From Onchocerca volvulus (Eukaryota > Nematoda > Chromadorea > Rhabditida > Onchocercidae), in assembly GCA_000499405.2 (NCBI GenBank), contig HG738140.1, forward strand, positions 7,839,560-7,903,559: 64,000 nt of DNA, written 5' to 3'. Made by a program: the position numbers and the translations under genes. Of the stretch, positions 49,401 through 61,260 are shown piece by piece (the stretch's first letter is position 1; each line of letters begins with the position of its first letter). The notes under the pieces were generated by a model. That model was not told the DNA's origin. It saw only the letters and a program-made list of their open reading frames with translations, and did no database searches.

Positions 49401-52400
49401 TTCTTGAACTTTTTCACTTAAAAATGTTGCTCATACGAACTGATAGATAAAAGGAAAAATCGAGCAGAGAGATCCTTTTACATAATAAAAGGAATTCGGA
49501 AATTACAGTAGGAAAAAGCTAAGAGATCAATGGACTGGATTAATGATGTCAGCTGCAGAATTAATTAAAAATTCCATTCCTCTTCATACTTAATCAACTA
49601 AATGCTTAAAAAAATAGAATGATTGAAAGGTCAAAATCACCAAACATGCACATGCATTTGCGTGTAATAAAACTGCAACTATTTTCATGCGCACATGGCA
49701 TTTGGAAGTATTACTTTACCGTCACTGATAGATGAAAATGATCTCAAATTATTTTGTCGCCTGAACGATCAACACGATCGGTGCTTACGTGATTGTGGTT
49801 TCAATGGTCAAAAGGTCAACATGCATAATTACATTTGCAAGCATCATTACCAAAAGGTCAGTTTTCTGCTTTGAAGAAATGTATATCGAAAAATCAATAG
49901 CAGTTGAAAAACTAAATAATTAAAATTATGGAAAACATATAAAGATTTTAAATGTGTATCGATTAAAAAAAAATTAGTCAAAATTTGAATCTATCAAGTC
50001 TTCTTGTATTTTCCAGATGATTTGAAACAAACAAAGATGTCGTCATATTGTCTGCTCTTTTCCTTTTTTCTCGATAATATTACTATTACAGCGAAATCTT
50101 ATTATAGAACCTATAATTTAGCTAAAAACTCTAAATTCTATAATATCTTTCTCTAATTAAAAGATATTACAAAGATGATTTTGAACTTTTCTTGTACCTT
50201 TCAGTTGGCTTATTTGCTACCTTGCTATAAATATGCAGTCCCAGTATTACGGCGCGAATGTCGCACTAAGAGATGTGGTCCTCATACATTTGATAAAATT
50301 GATAACGCAATTATTGGTGAGCATTGTTTGTTTAACTAAATTAATTTGTTCTTTAATCTTTGAAATGAACAAAACAAATTATAAGAACAGTTCCCTTCCA
50401 AGATCAGCATCTTTTGAAGTCAAAATTCATTTAGGGTATGAATATCGATGTCATTTGCTGATATGTGATATCAAATGTACAACTAATGTACTCATTCGAT
50501 CATGTGCTGGCAACTATGGTCAACAAGCCGCTCATTTTATTATGAATTACACAAGCACACAGGTAATTTCGAACTTTTCAAATTCATTGTTCTAAGTTTC
50601 TCTAAATTAATTCGAAGATGATGTTGTTGTAGACTATTCTTTGAAAAACATGAAGAATCTTAAGAATTCTTTTTTTTTCTTTTCACTTTTCTCTGCTTTT
50701 TCTCTTATTGAACCTTTCATTCTGTTTCTATTTCAGATCATTCTATTTTCAAATTATATTTTATCTTTTATAAAATGAAGACATACTCTCAATCATTCGA
50801 GCAACATTCCTTTTTTTTCCTGACATAAATAGAAAAAAAAAAATGAGTAAATATAATGCAAAAAAAAATTGTTCGAAAGTCTGCTATATTTTCAGGTATC
50901 ATTTTGGATGGAAGATTTGACAAAAAAATTATATTTAACTAAAAATTACTTGGAAAGGATGTCACCCTCATGCTCTAAACTTCTATGTCAGCAATCTGAC
51001 CTCCGTCGGTGCTTTTTGTAAAAAGGAATTAAAAAAGTTTGTTCATCTACCGGTAACTTTTGTCCTAATGATGTATTATTCATTACGATATTTATGCTCT
51101 TTTATAAACTATTAAAAAAAGGCACAGAAGAAAGCAATGTTTGCTTCAAAGCTTCTCATAAAGTTGGGAATTTTGATTAGTAAAACATAACTTTTATTGC
51201 CTTAAAATTTTTTGAGGATTAAAATTTGCAACTCAAAAATTTTGAAAACTGATCATTTAGCAATGATATCTTCTCTGAAATCCTAAAATCATGAATAATT
51301 TCAATAAAAGTTTGAATAATTCGAAATAATTTGAATATTTTGCAATTAAAAAAGTTGCTAAATGTAACAAACCTGCAATGTACAACAACTGGTGCGTCGG
51401 TAAAAAATTTGTTGGTATGCAGGCGGACTCGTCGACGTAATTCAATAAAAGCGCTTACGTACGGTAAACTATCCAATTCCCATTCAGTAAAATGAAAATG
51501 TTTAATGACACGAGCTTGTTGACCCACAGCTTGACCTGTATCCAGTTTTGATAATCGTAATGTGCGAATGACCTATAAATTCAATGTTTCTTAATATTAA
51601 TGCAAAATGGTATAGCTAGGGAAAATGTTCTTGCAGAGTTCCTTGAGAATGGAATTTTCAGCAAATTAACTTCAGAAATAAAATATGAAAATATCTCAAA
51701 ATAATCCGAGATTGTCGTTCTTACCGATCTGCTATTAATCACAGAAATTTATTTTTTAATTTTCTTGAGATGACTGAAATTCTTGATATAACATGGATTT
51801 CATAATGAGAAATACGACGTTCTCACTCAATTTCAGTCTTAGAATTGCTAAAAAAAAAAAAGTTAATGTTGTTAAAGAATCAGCTTAGTATGAGCATTAT
51901 CAAATGAAGTTTTTATCTTTTCTATCTGTTACTTGTTCATTTTACTTATCACTTACAAAGTAAGCGTAACGTCTTGTTTCCAACGTTTCAACTTTGAATT
52001 TACCATATTCACCGGACGTAGTAGGCCAATATTGAAGGCACATAACCTATAAATTATATTTATCTGCAAAAAGGAAGTTTATCTCTTCACTGATGTACGT
52101 TGATGAGGTTATTTCAACAGTTAAATATTCATGATGATAAAATTGAGCCAAAGTCTGAGCTTAATTGCTAGGAAAAATGAGCCTACTGCAAGAATAATAT
52201 TTATTTCATTTATCAATCATTGTCACTTAATGGTGCAACATTTGTTAAATTAATGATTAGTAATTATCAATAGTCTCAAAATTGACTCAATTAATCCAAA
52301 CTAAAGAATTTTTAAATGCAACCAACCCGCATAAAATCAAAAACTTTGGTTAACATAACAATACAATTTGTTCCAAGCTCCCAAATTAATCGCCAAAATT

Positions 52401-55400
52401 CCGATATTGCAGGCTTGGTTTTAACAGATTGCGTTACAACATAAGCTTTTTCTCGTAACCAACTCTAAAATGAATAGTCGCAAAAAGGCTGCTATCAATT
52501 GTTTGTTCGAATTCTTTGAACTTTTAAATTTCATTTCACTTTCTTAAAAGACTAAGAAAGAATGAGCCTTCGAAGATTATTGTCAAATAAAATTTCCCAC
52601 TGTTTTTGTCTGGCTTGAATTCAAATCAACGGAAAAAAACATTGGCAATTTTCCAAATTTTAATATGTTCATCTTTTTTTCTCCTTCTCTTCCAAAATGA
52701 AATAATTTATCAAAATTTTCGAATAGCTTTGAAAATCAAAGAAAATATCATGGGTTAAGGTCTATGAAAGGAATCATCTTGTTTTACAGTAATCAATTTT
52801 AATGCAGAAAACTTGCCGAAAAACTAATCTGAAAAATGACAGTAAAATTTGATAGAGAATATTTAAAACAAAAAAAAATTTGACAATTTTCGTTAAAAAT
52901 TTTTTACTTCAATGAAAATTTCAAGATTTGTAATATTTGATAGAAATATTAAAATTCTAAAGCAAAATTATGATGAAAAGAATGGAAATGGATGTATAAT
53001 TAGAAAATTTCTAACATTAATATAGCTAGCATTTGCGTACTGTGAGTTTACTTCACCAGGTATCCGACGTAATACGACACGATTGTAATCATATGGTAGT
53101 ATATCACCAAACTGATTACGACCTTCCATTTTTTCACCGATAGTAGTCCGACATTTGGTTGTATCTACTGAATGTGTTATCATCTGCAAACTTTGATTGT
53201 TTCTTTTGTAATTTGCATGAACAATTAGGCTCTTTATTTGGTAAAAATAAACAATAAAAGACATATTAATCTGTCCATCTGCTTGAAAGGAAATGAGGAA
53301 ATTAGATAAATTTCAAGACAGATGTAATTTGCATGAACAATTAGGCTCTTTGCTTGATATGGAAATAAATGACTATTAGGATGTCTATCTGTTCGAGAGA
53401 AAATGAGTAATTAGATATATTGTAAGGTAAATGTGAGTTTCTGGCCAACTTGCAACTAATTTGCACATGCATGCATCATCAGCAGAAGGCTTGCTACTCG
53501 CGCAATTTATCCTTTCAAGAAACTTACGATATATTCGCCTTTAAATAAAATCCGCTTTTTTCGCCGTTCGTTAACATATGCGATAAATTTGGATGCATCA
53601 ATGGGTGCGCATGGTACTGCTTGCATTGCTTTTCTTTCTTGCACTAAAATGAACAAAAATTTGCAATCAATTCTTTCAAATTCATTTTAAAATTATGCTT
53701 TATTTTTGAAATAATCAAATATTTCAGAATTCAAAAATTCTTTTAAACTTTAAAATAGTAAAAATTTTGCCTCAGCTTTTGAAATATATTAGATAAATTT
53801 TCTGTAATATTTTTGATCATTTTCAAAACTAAACGCTAAAAAAATAAAAAGAGAAAAGTTTGACAAATTAAAAGTTTAGCAGAGTTTCGAAAAAAATTTA
53901 ATCAATCTAAGCGTGAAAAAGTTCTTTCAGTAAATTAATAAACTGAGAAATTGTTAAATAAAAATATGAATTTATTCGCAAAGTCAATTTCTTTTTCTCA
54001 ATTTCAGATATTACAGATTGAAAAATTTAAATTATTAAAAATTATTTCAGCATCTTAAATAAAGCATCAGTTATCAAAATGCTTGCATACCATTTCTACG
54101 CTTCGTAGAAATGATGGTTAAAAGCATTTCAAAGGAGCAGTAGTTTTCGAATTCGTACATGTGTGAGAATTTTCTGGAAAATGCAGCTGCAAACTTCTCC
54201 AAATCAAAACCTTTTTATACTCATTTCTGTTGCTTTTTATTAATGGTTAGTAAATAATTAAAAGGAAACTTTTAGCAATAAAAGAGATTGCTTGCAGCTG
54301 CACTGATAATTATCAAATGTTTTCATTTCAATCCTTCTCCTGTGAGAGTTGCTCAGAATAAACGGCTATACTGGATAATTACTTTTATCAGACAAGTTGA
54401 AAGTTAGAATGTATTATATCATGCAAGCGATACCATGGATGCATAATAGATTGTAAAAAGGAAATTTAATATGCAAACAAAATATCGGTCCAACAAAAGA
54501 AATGCAACTATAATAGATTTTTTTTTTTGAAAAAGCAACTTTTTACATAAATAAATTATCAAAAAGAAAAGAATAAATGAATATTTTAAATAATATGGCC
54601 AATTTTTCGAATTTATGCAATTATATCGAATTTCTCACTTCCTCTATGCAAAAACAAATTCTTTTGGCATGATATCTAAATCCTTTTACTTTTATTTTCT
54701 GTCGTTTTTTACTTGAATCTCCTTTCAATAATACAGTTTCTATTTAATTACTTATTTTTTTTAGACCTTTTTCAGTAAAATACTACGAACATATTATTAT
54801 CTTGCAAGTAATGTTATGAATATACATTTGTAGGGAATATTAAGTTAAAAAAAAGGCTATTTTTCAAAAAAAGATTCATCCTGAATTAAAAGATAAAGAA
54901 ATCATTTTGAATTTTTCGAGTTTTAACAATTTGTTATCAAAAAAAAAATTCCCGTTTTCAGTCCTTCAGTTATAACACAAATAATTCTTGGAAACTCTAA
55001 ATGATAAAGTATGTTTCAAAATCTGAAAACCAATCGATAATTTTAATCATTCTACATTAATAATTTTGATCATTATAATATTTAAAATTTTCTTTGATGA
55101 TGCGAAAAATGATTTTCAACAAAAGCGAATCATTCATCACTTGCAAAGAGAATTCATCCAACTGTAGCAAAATATTTTCAATGATAGCATCAATTTTTTT
55201 TAACGAAATCCGAAGTGTTTCATATGTTCTATGCTATAATAGCGATGATGTACAACTGTTGATAGTTTGACGTAAAACTAAGTGACGTAAAATTGACGTA
55301 AAAAAAGACGCAGAGCAAAAATGTTTTTTCAAATGCAAAAACTTTGCTTTTTGTTTCTTTCGTGAAACATTCTTCATTATCATTTGTCTATTACAGAGAA

Positions 55401-58400
55401 TGAAATCGTTCGGAGAGCATTATTTCCTTGATCTGTCTGTTGTTTCATATATTTTAAGTGAATAATCTGTGCCATTTCAAATCAGTTGTTTTTTTTATGA
55501 TGCAAAATTTGATTTAATATATCCTTTTAATGACGCAAAACTTAATGATGTAAGCCATCGAAAAGCCCAAAAATAGAACGAAACATTGTTTCAGCGAACT
55601 TTCAGGGAACTGTGACAAATAATTTTCATAATTGATCAAACTTTGGTTCGGCACTTAGGAAGATTCTTCTCATTTATGATTTAAACATATCTTACTCTTC
55701 AGCAAGAACAAAATATAATGCAAGAGGAAATCTACGATACGCAGTACTATAAATATTTTGAATTCTCGAAAAAAAAAAAAGGTGTTCATTTGAATGAGGA
55801 ATTCAAATACACGCAAATACGAAAAAAGTCGATTATTCATTATTTGGCAGTTGAAATTTTTATCTAAAATATTTTTGTGTTCACAATTCATTATGGCAAA
55901 AGATCATTTAAAAGCAGAAAAGCAAGAAAAAAGAAATCTGTTAGCCATTAAATGGAAATTCATGATGAATTTCAGGATAATGATCCTCAGGAGCCATAAG
56001 AAGTGACCGAATATTCAATGTTTTTAATTGATAGACGGAAAGTACTGGTAATATTAATTATTGTTTGTATTTATTTTGCTCAAAATGAGTGAATTATGAG
56101 TATTGAAAAAAAAAAGTGAGCATTTTGATGATTAGATGATTAAGGTCTACATGTATTTGAGATGGAATTTCTGGAAATGAAAGGCTTTCAATGGCTGTAA
56201 TTCTATATCATAAAGTATTCATCCTTAAAGCTCAGGTAATTGCTGACAAATGGCAATAATCTTTGCTCGACGGTTAAAAAATTTCTATAAACAGCCTCTA
56301 TAATTAGCTAAAATTAATTAAGCATAATATTTCAATTTTTTTTCCGTTTTATTACATCTGCAACGCTGCATTATTGATAGTGCTAGCGATTGAAACAATG
56401 GAACTTCAGTTTCTATGATTCATTATCATCTCTTCATTTCAATTTTGATAATCTTAAAATTTTTCATTTTCTTTTAAATTAATAGGCTATAATAAAAGAT
56501 TAATAAACCTAAAAAATATATAAAAAATCATTACTAATCTTCAAACTAATTATGTTTCAGTCAGTATTACTCAAATTATTAAAAATTGAATTGAAAAATC
56601 TCATGAAAATATTTCAAAGACCACTTCCAAATTAAGCTATGATAGGTGATAAGTGGTTTTATCAATTTACTTTTAGTTTCATCAAAATTTGCACTAACAA
56701 AAGGTATTAAAATCATTCAATTAGGTCTCTTTGCAAGCACTTAGAATAGTTCTAGTAAGTTCTTGTAGTGTTGCAACTTTCATTGTTGAAATATTTGTAA
56801 TGACTATTGGAAAATTTGTAACGGAATGTTCTGTTTAGCAAAACAGAAAAGACATTTAAATGTTAGGAAGTAAACTGTAAACTATTTAAATTATTAATTA
56901 TAATTACTTAACTTAATTATTGGGATTTATGCAAGTTTAATTTTCAAAACAAATATCAATGATTTATGAGAAATTTCAAAAGCTTTCCTTTTTCTTCCTT
57001 CAAATCAATCCCGAAAATTTTTTCGCAACTGTTAAAGCTCAAATCTCAACTGAGCTGAAAACAAATAATAACATTATAATGATTTGTAATGTTTGTTTGA
57101 TGAAAAAACAGACTCTCAGTCTGATATTTACTGTTGTTTTGCTTTCTTTGAAAAAACTTTCGTAAAAGAACAATTTGTTCAGTCAAGCAAAGTAATGAAA
57201 ATATATCAACACTTCATGCTTGTACAACGAAAGGCCTTAAAACATATTGAATATTACTTGGCTTGATCTGAGATAACAAATGATTAACTGTCGGAAGAGA
57301 TCGAAATAATTTTAGCACAAATATATATTCAAATAATCAAAATATTGTATTGTAAAAATATTTCTCACAGATGAATATAAATGAATGCTTCCATATCTAA
57401 TGTAATTCTCATCTTCGCGATTACTAAGCTTTATTTTCAATGGGAAATACCGGGAACTAATTCACATGCAAATGTTTCTGATCTTAACCTAACTTGTATA
57501 CAATGATTGGAATATGGTGAAGAAAAGCCATAACAAAAGGATTACTATCGATTGGAGGAAAAGGAAATTTGTCTCAAAGCTGATTTGGGTAACGTGGCGA
57601 TTGTCCTCATTCATTTCTCACCTGAATATATTCGTCATCAACTAAAATCCCGAGAAATATCCCTACTATCCCCTCTACAAATATCTGAACTATCAGCAAC
57701 CGATAAGAAAATTCTATATTTCAACTGTCGATCGATATTCTTATCAATTATCGTTAATCCATTTGTCTACAACAGTTAACCGAAAAAAAAATATTTTTTT
57801 TCCATCACACTAATCGAACAAACCAAACGTGCTACAGTTTTACAGATTGTAAAAACATAGTAAGTACAATAAAGATATATAAGTCTAACATACTGAAGTA
57901 AATAAATTCGTAGTTTATTCAGGAAGAAAGATCATTACAGTAATTCTTTGCTGGATTATTCGAGAAAATAATAAATTCACGTTTATAACTTCCTCACAAT
58001 TTATTCTTTTTGAGATAGCATTACATGGCGATTTTATTGACTTGCAAAATTACAGTACTTTTAACTCTTCATGTGTCTGATGTCGTCTATTACAGGATTT
58101 CACACTTTGATATGTCTTATTTACGATTCTTGAAGAAAAAGTTAGCGCTCTGCCTATTTTCATGATTTTCACTGTAATCAACATTGTGATTATGAAGCTC
58201 TATTACTTAAGGTGGAATATTCCTAAATTTGTTGACATGAATTAATATGATACTTTTTCAACTTGATAAATTACTACATAATGACCATTGTTCAATTCCC
58301 CAAATCCAGATTATTTCCTTAGCTCCTGCTTAGCTCCTTTTGAATATAGCAAATTTTATGAGATAAGTGGACCAAATTGGTTGGAATTGCAGAAAATACT

Positions 58401-60745
58401 TCGAGATGTTAATTGAAAACTAGAAAATTAGGATTCAGTCGTTGGCAAATAAAATATTGTTGATCGATGCGAATCGACAAGTAAAAAGAAGTATTTTCCA
58501 AATGGAAGATTGTGTAATAATTTGTAAACATTTGCAAACTTTATTTGTCAATTCCATTAATTTAAAAAAGAAATATTTCTTTCTATGCATCATATAATTT
58601 TTGCTAACATTATCCATCACGCATCTAATAAAAAAAGATTTATTGCTATTGACGAAGACATTTCTTCTCATAAGCAGAGAAACTAGTACAACTCATTCTT
58701 CTCATTTTGCATACAAATTGAAATTGTTGAAACTTGCTTTGACAATTTTTCTAAAATAATTGTAAAAATTTCTGCAAATTGAAGTTAAAATTAAGTTTTA
58801 ATGCTGAAGAATATCAAAAGATGAAAGACGAGATTACACAGATATATCATGGATAATCAGTACTTATTTCTTTAGGTTTCAATTCTTCTGAACCGCGATA
58901 TCAGTGTTTACATTGCAAGTCGTTATAAAGTGATATTTGGATTGTGAAATTTAATATAAAAACCTAGTGAATGCCTCATTTTTGAAGAACATTATAGCAA
59001 AAAATACTAGTTGACAGGTAGAAAAGTAATCAACTTCCAACCTAGAATGGCAAAAATTTGTTGTAGTGCAAATATGTGAACAATAGAAATTGACTGAAGC
59101 GACAATTTCAATTTGCAAAAAATAGAAAGTTGAGCCTATTGCTTCATCATCTATAAACTTCTGAAATATAATGAAAATCAATATCCAACTGCAAAAAAAC
59201 AGAAGAATTGAAGAAATCATCACAGATGCAATTTATGAAGTTTCACTGAATTACCTCTTTAAGGTACTTCAGTGAAATTTCATAAATTAAAATCATTCCA
59301 TTCTAATTTGATCATCTGTAGTATCTCTTTACAGCAAACACATCATTCCTTCTTTCACTAATTATCAATGAATAAGTTTGCTCTGAGAAACTATTAATTA
59401 GAGTGTATATTGATTGATTTAGCACTAAATTAATGTCTGAACTGAATTTAATTAATAATTAATATTTTACACCAGTCCCTTAATTTCTATTAATGAATAA
59501 TACTCAAGTAATTCCAATACATAGATATATTAAATAACTGCCAGAATTATAAAGAATAATGTATTGCATATAATGATTCGTAAAAATGTCGAAGAACGTT
59601 TCGAATTGTAAAATTTTCTTTATGCATCATCTGTCTGCACGAACAACAACTGTTTCTTCAATCGAGAAGAGAAAAGTTGTCAAAATTTGGCAACTTAACA
59701 TAAATGTACGTTTATGATGTAATTAATTTACAACAAATATATATAAATTTGTTTAAAATTATTTGAATTCTTCTACATATATACATTTAGAAAAAGATTA
59801 GAAAAAAAATATATATATATATGCTATAAAATGAATTTTAAATTTTTTAAAAGTTTTTCGAAAATGTTTGCAGAAGACAAATTAACACTCAAAAATTTGA
59901 GAAAAAATAAGATTAAAACATGCGGAATTCGATGAGGAGAGATTTTAGCAGTCCAATTTTTATAAATCTTCTAAGCCTTGTGATGCCAATAGAGTAATGT
60001 AATCTTCAACTAATTATCTGATGGAATAAAGTGATAAAGAACAAGGAATGTATTCACTTTCCATTTTCTATCCTAGAAAAGGAAAAAAAAAAAACAAAAC
60101 GAAAACTAAGAAAAAAAATGAATTAATTTGAAAACGAAAATTAAGAAAAAAATGAATTAATTAATTACCATATTGTATTTGTTTATTCAGATGATGCGGT
60201 GAATAGTTTTGCCACGTAATTTTTGCTTTACGACATCTTCGTTTTTGCACTGCCAAACCATTATGAATTGATTTGGAAGCATTATTTTTAGCCATATCTC
60301 CTTTAGTACCTTTTGAGAATGGTATATCATGCATTTCTAAGTAAGTCAATGAATTTCTATAACGCATCGCTTCCAGTATTAGATTTAAGTCGGATGCAGA
60401 TTTTCGCAAATTCGACCAAATTTTGGGCACATGTAAGTCGTGGAACGATTCACGTAACGAATTGCAAAATCTCAATCTCGTTGATGATAATGTGGCGGAT
60501 GATGATGTTGATTGTTGTTTGAATGGAGAAGCATTCTGATGACGATTTGAATTATTTTGATAATAAAGGCAATCAAAGGATGGCGAATCATGTTGTAATG
60601 ATTGTAGATGCTGCTGTTGCTGCTCCAATGATGATTGTTTCTGCTGTTCTTCAGCTTTGTAATATTTGCGACATTGATCTATTGGAGTTTTTGGAGCAAT
60701 CGAATTTGTATTGTCTATTGAAGCATTTGATGTCATCGCCATCAT
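40457..60745 (-). CDS. Tandem-domain protein tyrosine phosphatase, second domain inactive
   Basis: Sixteen exons join in phase: 60745-60169, 53643-53528, 53183-53016, 52464-52327, 52046-51957, 51572-51373, 45347-45176, 45105-45079, 44855-44739, 44586-44487, 44360-44149, 43951-43832, 42139-42056, 41694-41561, 41156-41024, 40603-40457; 844 residues. The N-terminal 192 are Gln/Ser/Asn-rich with no signal or membrane helix, so as modelled it is cytoplasmic. Domain 1 (about 200-490) has FGDILPYDYNRVVL, NASYIN and VHCSNGGGRSG, with catalytic C429 and R435 kept, but the WPD loop reads WELD and the substrate-tyrosine loop reads RNQF. Domain 2 (about 500-840) has VMSHNGVDRCG at the signature: the cysteine is Ser751. 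Its loop reads WPIE. Tandem domains are typical of receptor phosphatases, so unseen upstream exons with a membrane segment may exist in the 6.5-kb first intron or beyond. Intron 6 (6 kb) holds another gene. Confidence 0.88.
44936..45018. repeat. Diverged tandem duplication in a phosphatase intron
   Basis: About 38 bp (CAGATTTAATTCTTGGTTGA onward) recurs about 46 bp later with several changes. Confidence 0.6.
47405..47736 (+). rRNA. Decayed 28S rRNA fragment (pseudogene)
   Basis: This block follows the order of the eukaryotic large-subunit rRNA: GGAGATCCGAAGCGATTCTG, ACGTGCAAATCGATC, GGTGGCTAGTTCCCTC, CCCTCAGGATAGTTGG, GGTAAAGCGAATGATTAGAG, TCTCAAACT, and AACTGGCGTTATGG. These are the conserved 28S core elements, with many point changes and small gaps, mostly toward A and T. 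The homology starts abruptly near 47405 and fades after 47736; the preceding GAAACTCTGG part and the following GTTGGTTGATATAGACAGC part are absent. It sits inside intron 6 of the phosphatase gene on the opposite strand, so it is an inserted and decayed copy, not a working rRNA gene. Confidence 0.88.
48313..51021 (+). CDS. CPG4-domain secreted protein, nested in an intron
   Basis: Seven exons in phase: 48313-48400, 48496-48525 (tentative), 49145-49342, 49732-49856, 50205-50316, 50435-50562, 50896-51021; 268 residues. A signal peptide (about 1-27, MNFLCCHVKYFFALFLHFIT onward) is followed by a charged region with RRIVKRERAFD, a possible dibasic cleavage site, and from about residue 106 a cysteine-rich domain: LFCRLNDQHDRCLRDCGF, HNYICKHHY, LLPCYKYAVPVLRREC, RCGPH, then further cysteines to SPSCSKLLC and RRCFL. 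The order and spacing match the nematode domain named after chondroitin proteoglycan 4, found in many small secreted nematode proteins of mostly unknown role. The gene lies wholly in intron 6 of the antisense phosphatase gene. The short second exon is inferred from phase only; a GC donor in exon 1 joined straight to exon 3 is the alternative. Confidence 0.8.
53209..53436. repeat. 114-bp tandem duplication in a phosphatase intron
   Basis: TGTAATTTGCATGAACAATT begins at 53209 and again at 53323; the units stay aligned to about 53436 with scattered changes. It lies directly upstream (minus sense) of the exon at 53183-53016. Confidence 0.8.
54091..54113. repeat. Perfect 10-bp-arm hairpin
   Basis: CATTTCTACG and its complement with a 3-base loop, inside the first phosphatase intron. 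Confidence 0.8.
55268..55301. promoter_or_regulatory. Cluster of three TGACGTAA sites
   Basis: TGACGTAA occurs at 55268, 55283 and 55294 in the same orientation. The core resembles ATF/CREB or PAR-type bZIP binding sites. It lies in the long first intron of the phosphatase gene, where an enhancer or alternative promoter would be reasonable. Function is inference only. Confidence 0.3.
59232..59286. repeat. Long imperfect hairpin
   Basis: Arms of about 25 bases (TTTATGAAGTTTCACTGAAT and on, versus its near-complement) with two or so mismatches and a very short loop. Inside the first phosphatase intron. Confidence 0.8.
59805..59822. repeat. (AT)n microsatellite
   Basis: A short AT dinucleotide run in the first phosphatase intron. 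Confidence 0.7.
60096..60163. repeat. Tandem duplication beside the first phosphatase donor
   Basis: Two units of about 34 bp containing AAAACGAAAACTAAG or AAAACGAAAATTAAG and ATGAATTAATT end just before the donor at 60168. Confidence 0.7.
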
Positions 60746-61260
60746 TTGCGTTCAGTAATTAGAATTTAGTAAAATAATGAACAAAAAATGGATGAAAAAG
60801 AGAATTTTTTTATTGTCGATAAGAGATCAAATAGACTCTTTACATCACAAAATATAGTCTTGCGATTGCCGCAAAAAATCCTTTCAGATTTTCAATACGA
60901 AGAAATCGCAATGGCAGTGAGAAGAATAGATGTAAAATAAATATTTTCATATTGAAACATATCAATACTATATTGAAACATATCAATACTATATTTGAAT
61001 TCGGTAAAGAAACATCGTCGATCGATGGCAAGAAAAATGGTACGTAAACTTTCATACATGATGAAGCAGCAAATGGTGCAGAATGGTGAACGCAAACTTT
61101 TGTCGTTGAAAGCGAACTGATAAATAAGCTTTTCACTCGAGAACCGATGTTGTTTCTTGAACTTGGAGTTTAAGATTCTGCTGAAGCTTTTTTTGTTTTG
61201 CACCCAACAGCGGTGAATTGGTGATAGAGCTCTAGCACTATTATACTCTAGTAAAATTAA
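60746..61260 (-). promoter_or_regulatory. 5' region of the phosphatase gene
   Basis: Upstream of the modelled start. Minus-strand open frames at 61203-60892 and 61136-60840 are less AT-rich than the flanks, one being Ser/Ala-rich, and could be 5' UTR or an unmodelled exon. A 20-bp repeat (ATTGAAACATATCAATACTA) occurs twice at about 60952-60992. No acceptor was found before the ATG at 60745, and an in-frame stop lies just upstream of it. Confidence 0.25.

Noticed and set aside
50233..50595. 120-codon + ORF
   Set aside because: Runs out of frame through two CPG4 exons and the intron between them.
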